Source: Owenia fusiformis (lineage: Eukaryota > Annelida > Polychaeta > Sabellida > Oweniidae). Taken from it: a stretch of DNA of 64,000 nt. Of the stretch, positions 45,195 to 58,500 are shown piece by piece (position 1 is the stretch's first letter; each line of letters begins with the position of its first letter). The stretch spans positions 1,986,001 to 2,050,000 of the forward strand of contig CAIIXF020000006.1 of assembly GCA_903813345.2 (NCBI GenBank). The letters run 5' to 3'. Position numbers and translations under genes: made by a program. A model generated the notes under the pieces. It saw only the letters and a program-made list of their open reading frames with translations, ran no database searches and had not been told where the DNA came from.

Positions 45195-45990
45195 TATATC
45201 AGAAACAAGTCAAATTCTTTACTTCAGAGAATATTTTTAATTTATTGAGACTTTCGACCAATATCCCTTAGTCTTTTTCAAAATATAACAGCATTTATAC
45301 CACTCTAAGTCCAATTACAGTTGTATAACATGGGTCTATAACAACGATATACAGTGTAGAGTGGTAGGCCTATATCGTCATCGTATACAACTCCTCCGTA
45401 TACACTCCAGCGTATACCACTGTAGAAGTGCATTCTGGGAACTAATGAATAAAAAAAATCATGAAAATGTTCATGATTTCCTAGAATCAAGTGACGTCAT
45501 AAATGGTTCCGGCATGATTTGCTAGAATCAAGCCACGTCATAAATGGTTCGAGATCAACATCAGTAGTTGGCTATGGGATATTTTTATGGTTTTTAATCG
45601 TTATGATTGTGTTCGAATCAACTGTAATTGAACTTAGAGTGGCATAATAAGATTATATAATGGTTCATTCTGTATATCGTGCATTTTATACTCTCGTGAG
45701 AATATAATATATTCACTCGTTCGCTACGCTCACTTGTGAATATATCCTTGGAATAAAATCACCTGGAATGGAAACTCCATTGTGTATCTATTGCTCCATT
45801 GTTCTATGTCTGCCTCCCATTGTTAAAAATAACAAATCCCCGGTTGCCTTGACGGGTTATTACGTCATATTTCATGAGCACCGACGTCACATTCCGTACA
45901 TCGTTTCCCTGACGACCGTGAGTTTTATAAACAATGCTGTACTCGTTGACCATGCACGATTTTATTCAGCGTATCTCACGTCTTCTTCGT
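45195..45990 (-). repeat. Element sharing both outer flanks of the Penelope-like element at 53-55 kb
   Basis: 45195-45295 is the reverse complement of 54801-54900, with a few changes (TGACTT/AAGTCA ends, stem GACTAA...TTGGTC). 45650-45850 matches the reverse complement of 52950-53180 (ATGGTTCATTCTGTATATCGTG, CATTGTTCTATGTCTG). Between them lie only about 350 bp in place of the 1.6-kb coding core. Contains palindromes such as 45692-45760. Confidence 0.6.
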
Positions 45991-45995
45991 CCACG

Positions 45996-46187
45996 GGCCC
46001 GTAGCCAGGATTTACTTCGGGGTAGGGGAGCGGTTTTACCAAGGGGAGCTTTTGCCAAGGGGGGTGGCTGAGCTTTTTCAGTTTTTGGCAAAAAATCATA
46101 CGAAAAGTGCTCAAAATGGTCAAAAACTGCATGATTTTTAAAGAATTTCTGGCCCCTTTGACCCCCCCCCACGGCTACGGGCCTGGT
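45996..46187. mobile_element. Short element with GTAGCCAG ends, copy 2
   Basis: Left end GGGCCCGTAGCCAGGATT, right end CACGGCTACGGGCCTGG. The body has GGGGAGCTTTTGCCAAGGGG and AAAACTGCATGATTTT. Terminal inverted repeats are clear. Same family as 39128-39305. Confidence 0.88.
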
Positions 46188-46217
46188 TTACCGTGATTGT
46201 TTTTCAAGGTCATGAAC

Positions 46218-47768
46218 CATACCTGTCCCGAATTTTTTTGGCCTGTCCCGATTTTTTTTAGGCCTGTCCCGATCCCGATTTTTTCCCGGTTTTTGTCACA
46301 TATGTCCCGATTTTTTCCCGATTTATTCTTTACTTGTTTTCATCGTAAATTTTGTATTGAATTCAATTTGCAACACATTTTTCCCGATTAATTTTTAAAC
46401 TACTGACAGGTATGCAACTACGAATTCTTCTTCTATTTGAAGAGCTCATTCTGCATCAAAAGAACAAGAGGTTAATATTTTCGTTCTGTGTTTTATGTGC
46501 TGTACATGGGAAGCAAATGCTATACAAATATGATCTATTCTAACATTAAATGATCAGAATATTAACATTATGTTATGCATTTTCTGTTATTTATTCAGGA
46601 ATCTTAATAATATAGACCTCAAAACTGTTGGAGTATGAATGACTACAAACCCTCTGGTCGGGCACACACTTTTTTATAGAAAACGTGTTTACCCACCCAT
46701 GGAGTCTGTATTCATTCCTTACACCCAACAGTTTTTCGGTCTATATTTCTTAATTAAAAGCACCAAGCCCAAGATAGATATCGGCTTTTATTATTAGATT
46801 TTACATTCAAAATGCATTCGAGAAATATTTTAAAATCAGATAGAGCATATACCTTTCGAAATTATTTGTCTATAAATTGGTAAACATCTTCATCTAAAAT
46901 ATATGCGATGATATTTAATTTTTTAAAAGACGTCAATAATACTAACTCATGCACTTTTTCTTGAACAAAGCGCGCATTATTAATTCACACAGCAATTTAT
47001 ATTACATGCTTAGGTCCTTGTTGGCAAACAAAATTCTTGTCAAGTTTACATCAAAAAGTGACTACTGAATGCGGCCAAGCCATCTTCATTACAAACTGTC
47101 CAAAGTAAATGAATCAGAATGAAGGCCTAATGTACGTTAAACCAATCTATTGAAAGCCCATGGTTAAACGATTCGTAAACGATTTAATTTTAGAATATAT
47201 CCGAGTAAATGTTTTCATCCCGACCATGCCGATACCGTATTTCAACAAAATGAATACACGTCGATCCTCTTTTTACAAGCCCATTTGAGAATCGGGGAAA
47301 GCCTTTCGATTTTAGGCCCATGGGAACTTCTAATCATACCCCAAAACGTATACTTTTCAAAATTCATCGACGCATTAGGCATGCGTTTATAGAGACAACG
47401 CTTTCATCGTAAAATCATAGGCCAATCACCACATCATATCATGAATCTGTAAATATAAAATCTTCAATTCTAAACAATATTGGATGACCGTAAAATGTGG
47501 CTTTTATCTTACACTGCATATATCTTTAAAATGCTTTTCTGGGCATGCTAAATGTATTTCCAATTATACGAAAAATGCGTATACGCATTTCTGGCTTCAC
47601 CACCAGTGTACATTTTCTGAAAAGTCCAGATTTTTGAGAGATTTTGTTGTCCCGATTTTTTCCCGATTTTTTTCGAAAAGTCCCGATTTGTCCCGATTTT
47701 TTTCTGAAAAATCCCGATTTGTCCCGATTTTTGTCCCGATTTTAAACGATGAGAGGTTGACAGGTATG
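46218..47768. mobile_element. Element(s) with CATACCTGTC / GACAGGTATG ends and CCCGATTTTTT repeats
   Basis: CATACCTGTC at 46218-46227 has its inverted partner GACAGGTATG at both 46405-46414 and 47759-47768. Just inside the left end and the far right end lie runs of TGTCCCGATTTTTT-type units (46224-46325 and 47645-47740). Either a 197-bp element and a separate fragment, or one 1.55-kb unit with an internal copy of its right end. Non-coding. 46613-46744 inside it is a separate hairpin (ATAGACCTCAAAACTGTTGG paired with CCCAACAGTTTTTCGGTCTAT). Confidence 0.65.
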
Positions 47769-48109
47769 TGAACGGAGAAGTTAGCAGCGATTTCGGCTAG
47801 AAATATAACGAATCTGGATGAATTATTTTTTCTAGAGAAAGATTACAAGTGCATTACTGTTACTAATCGAAAAAGCGCAAGGTATGGCAAGGTAAACTAT
47901 GTTACGTTTTTCATGAGGATACGCTTCTAAAATATGTGATGTATTAAAAGGTGTCGTTACCAAAGTGCAAAAGTCAATGTTATTGCTACAAATCAATAAA
48001 CAATGCCCACACGACCTGTACCAAATACTTATACTGTTATAAGTGACGGTATTATCACAAAACTAATGCCAACGCTGGCTTTTTAAAGAGATGCTAATGA
48101 GACTCCGTG

Positions 48110-48880
48110 GGATTGTTTCTTTTTGTTTTTTGTTTTTTACACCTTAACATTATAAACTACTCAATATGCAACTTTTCACCAAGTACAGTTTGAAAATATT
48201 AAGTTTGAAAATTCGATTTTTATAATGGAGCTCAATGGGAAAAGGACATAATTTTAATTATTTTCAAATGTAGCGGCGCGATTTTCTCGAAATTGACAAA
48301 TATAATGGATATTGGTAAGACGAAAATGAAGAAAATTCAATGTCCTGGTTACGCAAAATATAGGAAAATGTGAAATAATCATAAAAACCTTTAAAAATAG
48401 ATTGAAGGGGGTGATATTCATTTTTAATGTGCCTTTCACTACTACAGGGTAACCATAGTTTTGGAAATGGTTTACTAATTTTAAAAGCATATATTCCAGC
48501 ATGTGTATCAAGCCAAGTAATACAATAAGTGAGTTATCATTCATTGGAATGGTATAATTGTATTTCTAAGCAATGATGACAAAAAGGTAAAATATCACAT
48601 ACTAGTTCTTACCATCAAATCGATCTATTATAATGCATATTAAACAATATATAGCAATAGATCTTCAGATTCACGAATTGAGCTAAATTGTAAGATAATA
48701 AATAAATTGTTAATCCCTTACTGTATAATCCCCTTCTCTGAATTCATACTGAATTAAAATATTTCGGTATGCTTATTTTAGCTGCTGTAGTCAGTAGTTT
48801 AGGTCATATTCAGTAATAGGAGATATTCAGTAACGTGCTGTCACTAGAGACAAAACTTGACACTAAATAATCACTCGTGT
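48110..48880. repeat. Unclassified ~760-bp interspersed repeat, copy 2 (inverted)
   Basis: Reverse-complement match to 36775-37545, with scattered substitutions and small indels. Confidence 0.8.
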
Positions 48881-51800
48881 TACGTTCGAAAATAACAGAA
48901 AGTAAAAACAGCAATTAAAATATAACAATGTACAGTACTATATTTTTGAAAAACTAAATGATATAACAATAATGTATAAAATATAATGTTATACTTAAGT
49001 TCAATTGGCGATACCCCTAATTGTCTCTCGATGTTGGTAAATATCCTTGATGATCCTTGAGGATGTTCCAGATCACGAAACGTTAGTTCTCCATATTTGT
49101 AATAATTCAATAATGTTTGCACTGCAGTAATCCTATACTGTTCGTATTCAATATTGTTTGATGATAATCCACAAATTGTTGCTAATCCACGAATGTTTAT
49201 AATAATCCACGAATGTTTATGATAATCCGTATATATTTCTGTGTAGGTAACCCGTCCCTTACCTGTTGAATGGTTAAAACTGCTTCAAAGTGGTCAATGA
49301 AAATGTGAAATGTGTTTTCTGCCCAAATAATGTCCCATTTGTCATATGGTATGGTTTAAACTCATATCCCCCATTGAAACCTTCTTTTAAGATCATCCAA
49401 TACGTTTCAACAATTTCCATGCATCACATTTGTAAAGTTTTGCACAATTGAATAATTATCTAATTTAAGGCATGTTTTGTAAGTCTTGTAATTTCTTCAA
49501 CATTCAAGGCTGCGAATAAATTATGGCATCAACAAATGATATGGGCTAATGCATGCATGTATGAAGGAAATATTGCCTTTTGCAGGGGTTCACGTTTTTG
49601 GACCACCCTGTATGTAAGGGTACCAATATGTAGTTCAGTATATGGTAAACAAAGGAGAATTTTTGTCAGCTCAATACATCTGATAAACACTAAATGAAGT
49701 GTGTTCTATGTAATGATTATGTATACAGGCACTTATCTATTGTTACTGCGAATTTCAAAAGCCTAATAGAGCATGCAATGTTCTTCAGTTTCAAGTAGGT
49801 TTTAGTACATTATGACCAATTGTATTTTCAGACTTATTCATTTCAAGACTATGTAATACTGACCTACTTATCTGTTTAGCATATCTTTCAGTAGTTTACA
49901 GTAAGTTAAAAACAACAAGGCATTTAACATGACAAAATGTTACCACCTAGTTACTCAAATCAGAAATCTAAAGTCGGATTTGAACTACTGAGAACTTGTA
50001 GATGATTTAAAAAATAGGTGAATTTAAAGCAAGTTGAAAAACACCTTTTTTGAGAAAGTTATTGAAGATAAAATCTCAAATCTAAAGTCAGATTTAAAGG
50101 GGCAATAAGGCTTGTAGAGAGAAAATAGGAAAATTTTTACTTTTTCTGAGCTATCAAGCCAACAGTTGGCTTAACATCTTCTTCGACATACCTATTTTCT
50201 TAAAATGTATGGATAAACTATCAATTTCGGCATTAAAAAGTGTAAATTCAGTTCAAAGCTTCAAAAAGGGGACGTCCACTTTTATATTTTTAAGATCCAC
50301 CATGTTTCAAGAGGAATATAAGCTGAAATAATGATTATCTAGGGGGTTTCTTTGTAGAAAATAAAAATAGATGTTAGTCTTGATGAAATATCCAAACTTA
50401 AATATATTTTGACACTGGTCCATGATCGTTGAATGGCCCCTTTGCACTACTTGTTGCACCTTTAAGCTTCTTAGAACTAAGATGATTTTGAAAAAAATGG
50501 TCAATTTAAAGCAAGTTGAAAAATACTTTTTGACCTTGTTTTCCTAAAAAGCATATCGATGATTTTTAACAAAATTGGTAAATGATTTTGAAAAATACTT
50601 TTTTGACCTTTTTTCCTAAGAAGCATATCGATTCAAAAATAATTCTAGAAGATCTAACATATTCAACTATACCGTGAGTCTATTCATTTATCAATTCAAT
50701 CAATAGTAAACTTTCTCCTGAAAAAAGAAATCTTTCTAATTTGTTGAATTTTCTAGCTGAAATCGCCTGCTCCCCTCCATTCAATTTGTCCGACCAACGG
50801 TCGCTGGAATTATCGAAAGTAATTGCGGCTGTATGAAGAAATGGTAATAATTTGAAGATTGAAGAAAGTTACGGTTCTTACATTCGCATTGAAACGGAAA
50901 GTGTCGATTTCGATAATATTAGTTTTCATCGAATTAAACTATTTTATAGTTAAGAAATATAGACCGAAGAGCAGGGCTACTAGTTTCGAATACACCCCGC
51001 ATGGTCTAGGCACAAACGTTTTCTGTAAAGTTTTTTATTGACATTTCGGGACTCTCCCTGCCATATTGAATTTTGCAGACGAGTCGGAGAGGAGGAATGC
51101 GACAAGAACGGAACGGCCTAAACTGACCAATAAGTTCACTGAACGAAACACTTAGTACAGAGCCGGGGAATTGATCTCGAATATAACCCAGCTGAAGCAT
51201 TGACTTTGTCCACAGTTTATAGAAGGCATGAATCTCGTACAGTCATGTTCGAATTGAAATTATGCTTTGATATTCTTTGAACTAGATCAGGCTTATTACA
51301 TGACATAGAAACTCTGGAGTATGATCATTTGTTCTTATACCATGTGTAAAAATTCTTGAATGATCACTGAATAACGTTGATGTTTTGCTCTCATTATGAC
51401 ATGTATGATAAACATAAGGATATTTTGGAACAAAAACGGAATGCGATCAAATTAGTAGCAAAATTGCCTCTAATTGATAAAGAGTTATTAATATGTATCT
51501 TGTAATTTACTTTGTCTCCAAAGTCTTGAACATTACTAGGATCGCTGATTGTTCAAACAAGTGTATGTTGATCCATTTATTCAAGATACAAATTATTTTA
51601 AGATGACCTTCTGTATTAATGTATAAATTGCGCAATAGTTGTTAAACAGGGTGAGTCAAAAAACGTAACACAAACAAATGTTAATAACTCAGTCATCCAC
51701 CATGGATTTAGGCCTTACGTCATGATCCATACGCCTACTGTACCGTTTACTATACCCGTGACAGTTAGTTTCAGTATTTTGGTGTGTCTAGAATTAGTAG

Positions 51801-52940
51801 TACAGTAGTAGTTATTCCTCGCTATCAATTCGAATGAAACATGACAGAACCAACATGATGCCCGACTGCTATCGTCTTAACGTAACACGTCACTAGTAGG
51901 ATCGGAGTAAGACCGTTATGTCATGTTTCCAAGAACGTGAGAGAAGGTGAAAACTACCTTCGTGTGGTGTATCTCAGTAATCTGGGTTATGAAAACTTTC
52001 CGTCTTTCCTTTCATCATCTAAATCCATGTCACATGGTATCCGAAAGAAGGAACATCACGTAAATCCACAATTACTGTTTTAAACAATAAAAGCTTGTAA
52101 ATATTTATCCAACAAGCCCTTTTACAAGACACAGTTTCCTGAAGTCATATCGACGCTACAGTTACGAAATGTTTTGGAGTGGTCCATCTTCAGTAGTTTT
52201 GAATTGAAGTTGAATTAGTGAGTAGGCCTAAGTAAGCCGTTTCCCTGGCCGTTTCTTGGGTATCAAAGTGAGGATGTCGTATCCGATCAAATCTACACTG
52301 GTCGCAATAGTAAGCTACGATGACGTTCAAAGCAAATCTCACTGAGATTATTTTGTCTGGCGTTAATGAGCACAGTGTTCCAGGGACACCATTTTATCCT
52401 TTATATTTGTGTAGTTCATCAGTTGACAGATTTTTCAAAGGAGTTGGACTACATGTATAAGCTTGCTTGATTTCTCTTTTTGTAGACATGATTTGCTGCT
52501 TTTCCATCTTGCTAATTCATCAGATGGATCTGAAAATAAAAACTGAGATTAAAAAATTGATCATACACAGAGAATATAAGCTTAGACTAATTGATAAATT
52601 AATGCACGCAAATGTCCTTTCGATTTTTACATATTTTCCTAAACGGGACATTTTATTTGCCAACTTTTTCGGATTTGCGGACAACTGGAATTGATGGTGC
52701 GTGCAAAGAGGTTACAGCAGATTTTACCTTATTTTCCTAAATATGACATAAATAGAACATTTTCTTTCCAAAATTCTAAGCAAGTTTCGTAATTGCGGAA
52801 AACTTGAATTGGAAAAACATTTTTCGCATATAAAAACATATAATTGATCTATCAAAAAACATATACAGAGACTATGATTGATGGTGCGTGCAAAGGGGAT
52901 ACTGTTTTTCCTTATTTGCCCATATATGACATATAAAAAT
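48881..52940. other. Gene-poor stretch
   Basis: No gene recognised. Small direct repeats occur at 49180-49225 (AATCCACGAATGTTTATAAT twice) and 50505-50640 (AATACTTTTTGACCTT...AAGCATATCGAT twice, and weakly near 50025). 51650-51700 begins GGGTGAGTCAAAAAACGTAA, reminiscent of a DNA-transposon end, but no partner was found. Confidence 0.45.
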
Positions 52941-53187
52941 ACATTTTCTTACCAAAATCAAAGCACGTAGAGATGAATATGAATCCAATATGGCGGCGTA
53001 GTGTTGTAACGATGTGACGTCACAAGTATTCTTTTGGTAGTTACAGCTGTGACGTCTTTCAATTATCGGAGACAGACATAGAACAATCGGAAACATGAGT
53101 TGCCATTCCCGTTGTTTAGTATTCCCAGATATATCATATACTCACTCGAGCCACGATATACAGAAAGAACCATTGTATAACCTCATA

Positions 53188-54900
53188 GTATACATTTATG
53201 TGACGTCATAAACAGACAATGGAAAATTTAATTATGTAACAAATGACCTAGTAACCTAAAAAATAACAACAACAAAAAACATAGATACGAAAAAACGAAT
53301 GACCTAATAATAACCTTAAGATAAATATATAATCGTTATGGTAACAATTAAACTCAAATATTACTATTGCATACTTTGCTATACCATTCTTAATTTACAA
53401 TATTTTATGATACAAATTGTCCAACTGATACCCATTATCTCTGTTCATTTTAGGTTGCATTGTTTTAATATGAATTGCTTCCTTAACCCTACGTTTAAGA
53501 TCATGACTCTCATTATCAATGATTTTTACATTGTTCCAGTTTATATTATGATCATATTCCATGGAATGTTCAATAACCGCAGAAGCAAGACCTCCAGTCG
53601 ACAGTAATGTGGGTCTACGATGTTCTCTGATTCTAGTAACTAGTTCCCGCTTTGTTTCACCTACATAAGTGGCAATACAGTCTTTACAATCAATTTTGTA
53701 AATTACACCGGACTTCTTTTGATCATTAGTTTTGTCCTTTAAATGCACCAACTGTTTCTTGATAGTATTCTGCGATGAGAAACATACTCGGACACGATGC
53801 CTTTTAAAAATACGCCGTAACTGGTTGGAAATACTAGGGATATACGGAAGAACTGCAGTACACCTTATATCGTCATCATTTCTTGTTCTGTTTACATTAT
53901 TTGTCGCATGTCTTTCACCTTCTTTAATCAGCCATTCCGGGTACCCACACTCCTTTAATGATCGGCAAACCAGTTCCTTTTCTTTCTTTAGATCTTCCTC
54001 TTTAGTTACCAATGTTTCTGCCCTCCTAAAGAGGGATTTGACAACTCCTCTTTTAGTATCAAGAGAATGATTTGATTGGAAATGCAAATACTGATTTGTG
54101 TGCGTTGGTTTGCGGTAAACACTAAATGACAAAGATCCGTCTTGTATATCCCTAGTATTTCCAACCAGTTACGGCGTATTTTTAAAAGGCATCGTGTCCG
54201 AGTATGTTTCTCATCGCAGAATACTATCAAGAAACAGTTGGTGCATTTAAAGGACAAAACTAATGATCAAAAGAAGTCCGGTGTAATTTACAAAATTGAT
54301 TGTAAAGACTGTATTGCCACTTATGTAGGTGAAACAAAGCGGGAACTAGTTACTAGAATCAGAGAACATCGTAGACCCACATTACTGTCGACTGGAGGTC
54401 TTGCTTCTGCGGTTATTGAACATTCCATGGAATATGATCATAATATAAACTGGAACAATGTAAAAATCATTGATAATGAGAGTCATGATCTTAAACGTAG
54501 GGTTAAGGAAGCAATTCATATTAAAACAATGCAACCTAAAATGAACAGAGATAATGGGTATCAGTTGGACAATTTGTATCATAAAATATTGTAAATTAAG
54601 AATGGTATAGCAAAGTATGCAATAGTAATATTTGAGTTTAATTGTTACCATAACGATGATATATTTATCTTAAGGTTATTATTAGGTCATTCGTTTTTTC
54701 GTATCTATGTTTTTTGTTGTTGTTATTTTTTAGGTTACTAGGTCATTTGTTACATAATTAAATTTTCCATTGTCTGTTTATGACGTCACATAAATGTATA
54801 CATGCTGTTATATTTTGAAAAAGACTAAGGGATATTAGTCGAAAGTCTCAATGAAATTAAAAATATTCTCTGAAGTAAAGAATTTGACTTGTTTCTGAAT
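53188..54900 (-). mobile_element. Penelope-like element with an inverted partial duplicate
   Basis: The minus-strand frame 54132-53395 (245 codons) covers the segment after the RT palm (VYRKPTHTNQYLHFQSNHS, CGYPEWLI, AVLPYIPSISNQLRRIF) and the GIY-YIG nuclease: GVIYKIDCKDCIATYVGETKREL, R.REHRR, and an H..NWNNVKIIDNES region. 53188-53845 is repeated as an exact-looking inverted copy at 54144-54801 (658-bp arms, 298-bp spacer), so the plus strand again encodes the nuclease half (54142-54594). No RT catalytic part is present. Beyond 54801 a further 100 bp (GACTAA stem, GAAAGTCTC) probably represents the element's 3' terminus. Inverted terminal copies are known in Penelope-like elements. Confidence 0.9.
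54823..54844 (+). ncRNA. Stem-loop plus GAAA in the Penelope-like terminal region
   Basis: GACTAA (54823-54828) pairs with TTAGTC (54835-54840) around GGGATA, followed by GAAA. The upstream sequence is TTTTGAAAA rather than CUGANGA, so this looks like a degenerate hammerhead stem II region. The copy at 45.25 kb keeps the stem through a G-U pair. Confidence 0.35.
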
Positions 54901-54954
54901 GTAAATATAAGATTAACACCATTGTGAGATAATGAACAACGTGAAGCTCATATA

Positions 54955-55400
54955 AATTCACAACCGTTCAACGGCAGTGCCTGGTAAGCTATGTCGATGA
55001 ATAGCACTGTCATTGAATATTTGACCGTTGAGATTATACTTCTAAGCCTTATGCCAAACTTCAACGACAGTGCTTGATAAAGATATGTTGAGGAATAACA
55101 CTGTCATTGAATATTTGACCGTTGAGATTAAACTTCAAAGCCTTATGCCGAACTTCAATGGCAGTGTCTGGTAAAGATATGTTGAAGAATAGAACTGTCA
55201 TTGAACATTTGACCTTTGAGATAATACTTCAAAGGCTTATGCAAAACTTCAATAACTGTGCTTGGTAAAGATATGTTGAACAGTAGCACTGTCATTGAAT
55301 ATTTGACAGTTTAGATTATATTTTAAAGCCTTATGTCAAACTTTAATGGTAGTGCCTGGTAAAGATATATATATGTCGAAAAAAAGCACTGTCATGTCAA
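54955..55400. repeat. 94-bp tandem repeat, about 4.5 copies
   Basis: CACTGTCATTGAATATTTGACCG recurs at 55005, 55099, 55193, 55287 and (shortened) 55387, i.e. every 94 bp with one 6-bp expansion (ATATAT). Each unit also has GCCTTATGCNAAACTTCAA and CTGGTAAAGATATGTTGA. Non-coding, in the 3' flank of the OXSM gene. Confidence 0.92.
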
Positions 55401-55549
55401 CTTCAAAATGCCTTTGTATGCTTTACGTACTTTTGCTTTTGAATCTCCATCGGCAGGAAGCTCAGTTATCTTCATACTGCCTTTACGAAAATGTAGTTCC
55501 TTAAAACTAATGAATGAGATCAGCATATTGTCTCTGCTACTTGATATGT

Positions 55550-58500
55550 TCACTCATTATAACTTCCAAAACATAGTGAGCCATTTGCTCCTCCAAACCC
55601 AAATGAGTTTGTCAAAACATGTTTTGAATTTGTAGGAAAGTGCATGGCTTTCCCTTGAAGTAAATTCATGTGTTCAAATTCGTCATCCATGTCTTCTAGA
55701 GTTATGTTAAAGGGCATCATAGCTGCTTTAAGAGTCATTATGGTGAATATTGACTCTACACTTCCAGAGGCACCTATGAGATGCCCTGTTGAACTTTTGG
55801 TAGATGACACTGCTACTCCAGTGTTCTGAAATACCCTAGATATTGCCCTCAGTTCAGCTGCATCACCTAGAGGTGTAGACACCGCATGGGCGTTGATATA
55901 TCCAATATCACATGGACCAACATTGGCCTCCTTTAAGGCCCTTAGCATGCTAAGCTCAGCCCCTCGTCCGTTCTTTTCAGAGTGACTGATATGATATGCG
56001 TCCCCAGAGAGTCCATAACCCTTTACCTCAGCTATTATTTCCACACCTCTGGCTTTAGCATGTTCTAACTCTTCAAGTACAAGCACACCAGAGCCTTCAC
56101 TAAGAACTAGTCCTTCTCTTGCTTTATCAAATGGTCTAGAGGCCTTATGTGGTTCGTCATTATAACTTGTGCTGAGGAATTTCATCCTACCTAATCCAGC
56201 TAAAATTATTGGATCAATACAAGCCTCTGTCCCTCCGCAAACCATGACATTGGCATCTCCATACTTGATGAATCTAAAGGCATCCCCTGTAGCATGTAGT
56301 CCAGTGGTACAAGCTGAGGATACTGCGTGGATAGGACCCTGTAGATATATAGATATAAAATAGATATCACAAATGGCATAGCAAAGTGTTCTGCATACTG
56401 TAGCAGTCATATAATGCATATAGTTACATAAGTATAAGTCGTTATTGACTTTATTTCTCATATGAAATGGAATTTTGTGTTTCCATAAGATCTAAATGAT
56501 GTAGTTTCAGAACACATCTGTATTTGAAAAGAATCTTTTGAAATATTATATACTGAAAAAGTATATAGGTCATATCTAACTCTGTTGTATCAAAACATCT
56601 AAAGTAAATTTTGAACATAATGTCCATAACATAAAGTTGTATATAATCTATTCTAATTCCAGTCATGGTTTTCTCCTGATGACCAGAGTGAAATTTTATG
56701 TTTTATGGATTATGAAGTCGGATCTACGGATGGATATCGACCCTTTGATATGTTGATGAACTTTGAGACATGATTTTGTCTGTCCCACATCATTTCAGAC
56801 TGAATCTTGTGTGAATACTAGAATAGTATATACAACTTTATCCTATGCCAAGTAGAGTTTTAGGGAGATAACTTGGTAAGATATATCCCGTATCCTGATT
56901 TTGAGGTTTCCTTATCCTGGACCTCCATATCTCCCGCCATATCTTCCGCTCCGGGGCATATCTTCCCGCTTAGAAAAAAAAGTTTTAAAAAATTGAAAAA
57001 AAGAAAAAATGTGAGAAAATTGAAAAAAAGAAAAAAATTAGAAAAAAATTTGAAAAAATTTAAAAAAATTTAGAAAAATGTGAAAAAATTGAAAAAAATG
57101 AAAGAAAATTAGAAAACTCTACTTGGTATAGGATAAAGCAGTTATGTACGGTCGGTTTGAATATTGGGTTCATCCCTCGTGAGATATACACATTTATCCC
57201 ATACTTGGACGTGTTACGGGTACATAAAGCCGGTTTGTAAAAACTTATATTTTCATCAGCGGGCGGATATAGCTTTACGTCCCGCTCCGAGCGGGCAGAT
57301 ATAGTATATCTGCCCGCTACGTCATAATCGCTGTTCCCGTATTGGTTCTTTTTTGTAACGTTCGCATACTGTAAACGACAATGGAGAAAAACGCAGACAT
57401 TCGCGATCTGTTTGATGCTTTAAAGAAGGGAAGGAGCAGTATGCCCCGTTAATAATCAAAGATTTGAACAGGAAAATCCGGCTACGGACAAGAATACAAA
57501 ACTGGACATGAATATTTGAAAATAATTCCACGGTTGGTTGCAAAGTTTCTGAGCTTTGGCCAATTGAACAATGTGATTGGTATGGGATAAACAGATCATC
57601 CTATAGTCGGTTCAGGATATTGGGATTATCCCTTGGCCAATATAATATATCTACCCTCGGGACCTACGGCCCTCGGGCAGATATATTATATTGGCCTCGG
57701 GATAATCCCAATATCCTGAACCTCATATAGGATAATCTCTATCTAACTTCGGTCCCTATGGTCCCTCAGGTAGATAGGCATATCTCCCTCTGGATAAACC
57801 CCATATCCAAAACCTCCCAGTACATAACCCTTATATAGACTATGTAATGAGGATTGATTTATCAATTTATATTTATTCTTCAACATATATTGTAAGGACT
57901 CCTGAATGAATAAAATGTCCCTTGTGATGTGTTGTGGTCCTGGTTTGTGATAATGGAGAGAGTGGCACCTTTCACGTTAGAAACGTTAAAATCCATTAAA
58001 ACGTCTGGGAGTAATCTGATAAAAGAGAGTTTAAGACTAATTGGTCGATTTCTTGAAAACCTTTCGTGACTGAAAATCTTAGAATAATCATTTTGCATAC
58101 TTTTATGTTGTAAGATAAGTTTTTGAAGTGCCCAATAATCCAGATATGCGAGCAACGGTGTACAGCGAAGCAACATTAGTTAACAATGTTTCGAGCAAGA
58201 ATGCCAAAAATACCATAGGATTTTTATTTATTTGTCCAAAGTCTCCGATAAATCGGGCTACGTATACCGCCGTGTTTACATTAGGGGATTAGAAGAGTTT
58301 ATTTTTTATTTAGGTATGCAAGCTACGTATATCAATATTAGGCCTTCATTCATGTACTCGTGTGTATGTAATCAGCATGCCCTTCAATATTATGTAAACC
58401 AGGCTATTCAAGTACTGTATAATGTACACTATTTATGTGTGTACACAATACAATTCCCTGGGAAACAAAACACAAATACTTTTTATATGTTCAAAATGAG

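Noticed and set aside
57381-57452. Small plus-strand [23 protein letters not shown]
   Set aside because: Twenty-three codons inside an OXSM intron next to palindromic repeats; likely a transposon scrap or chance.
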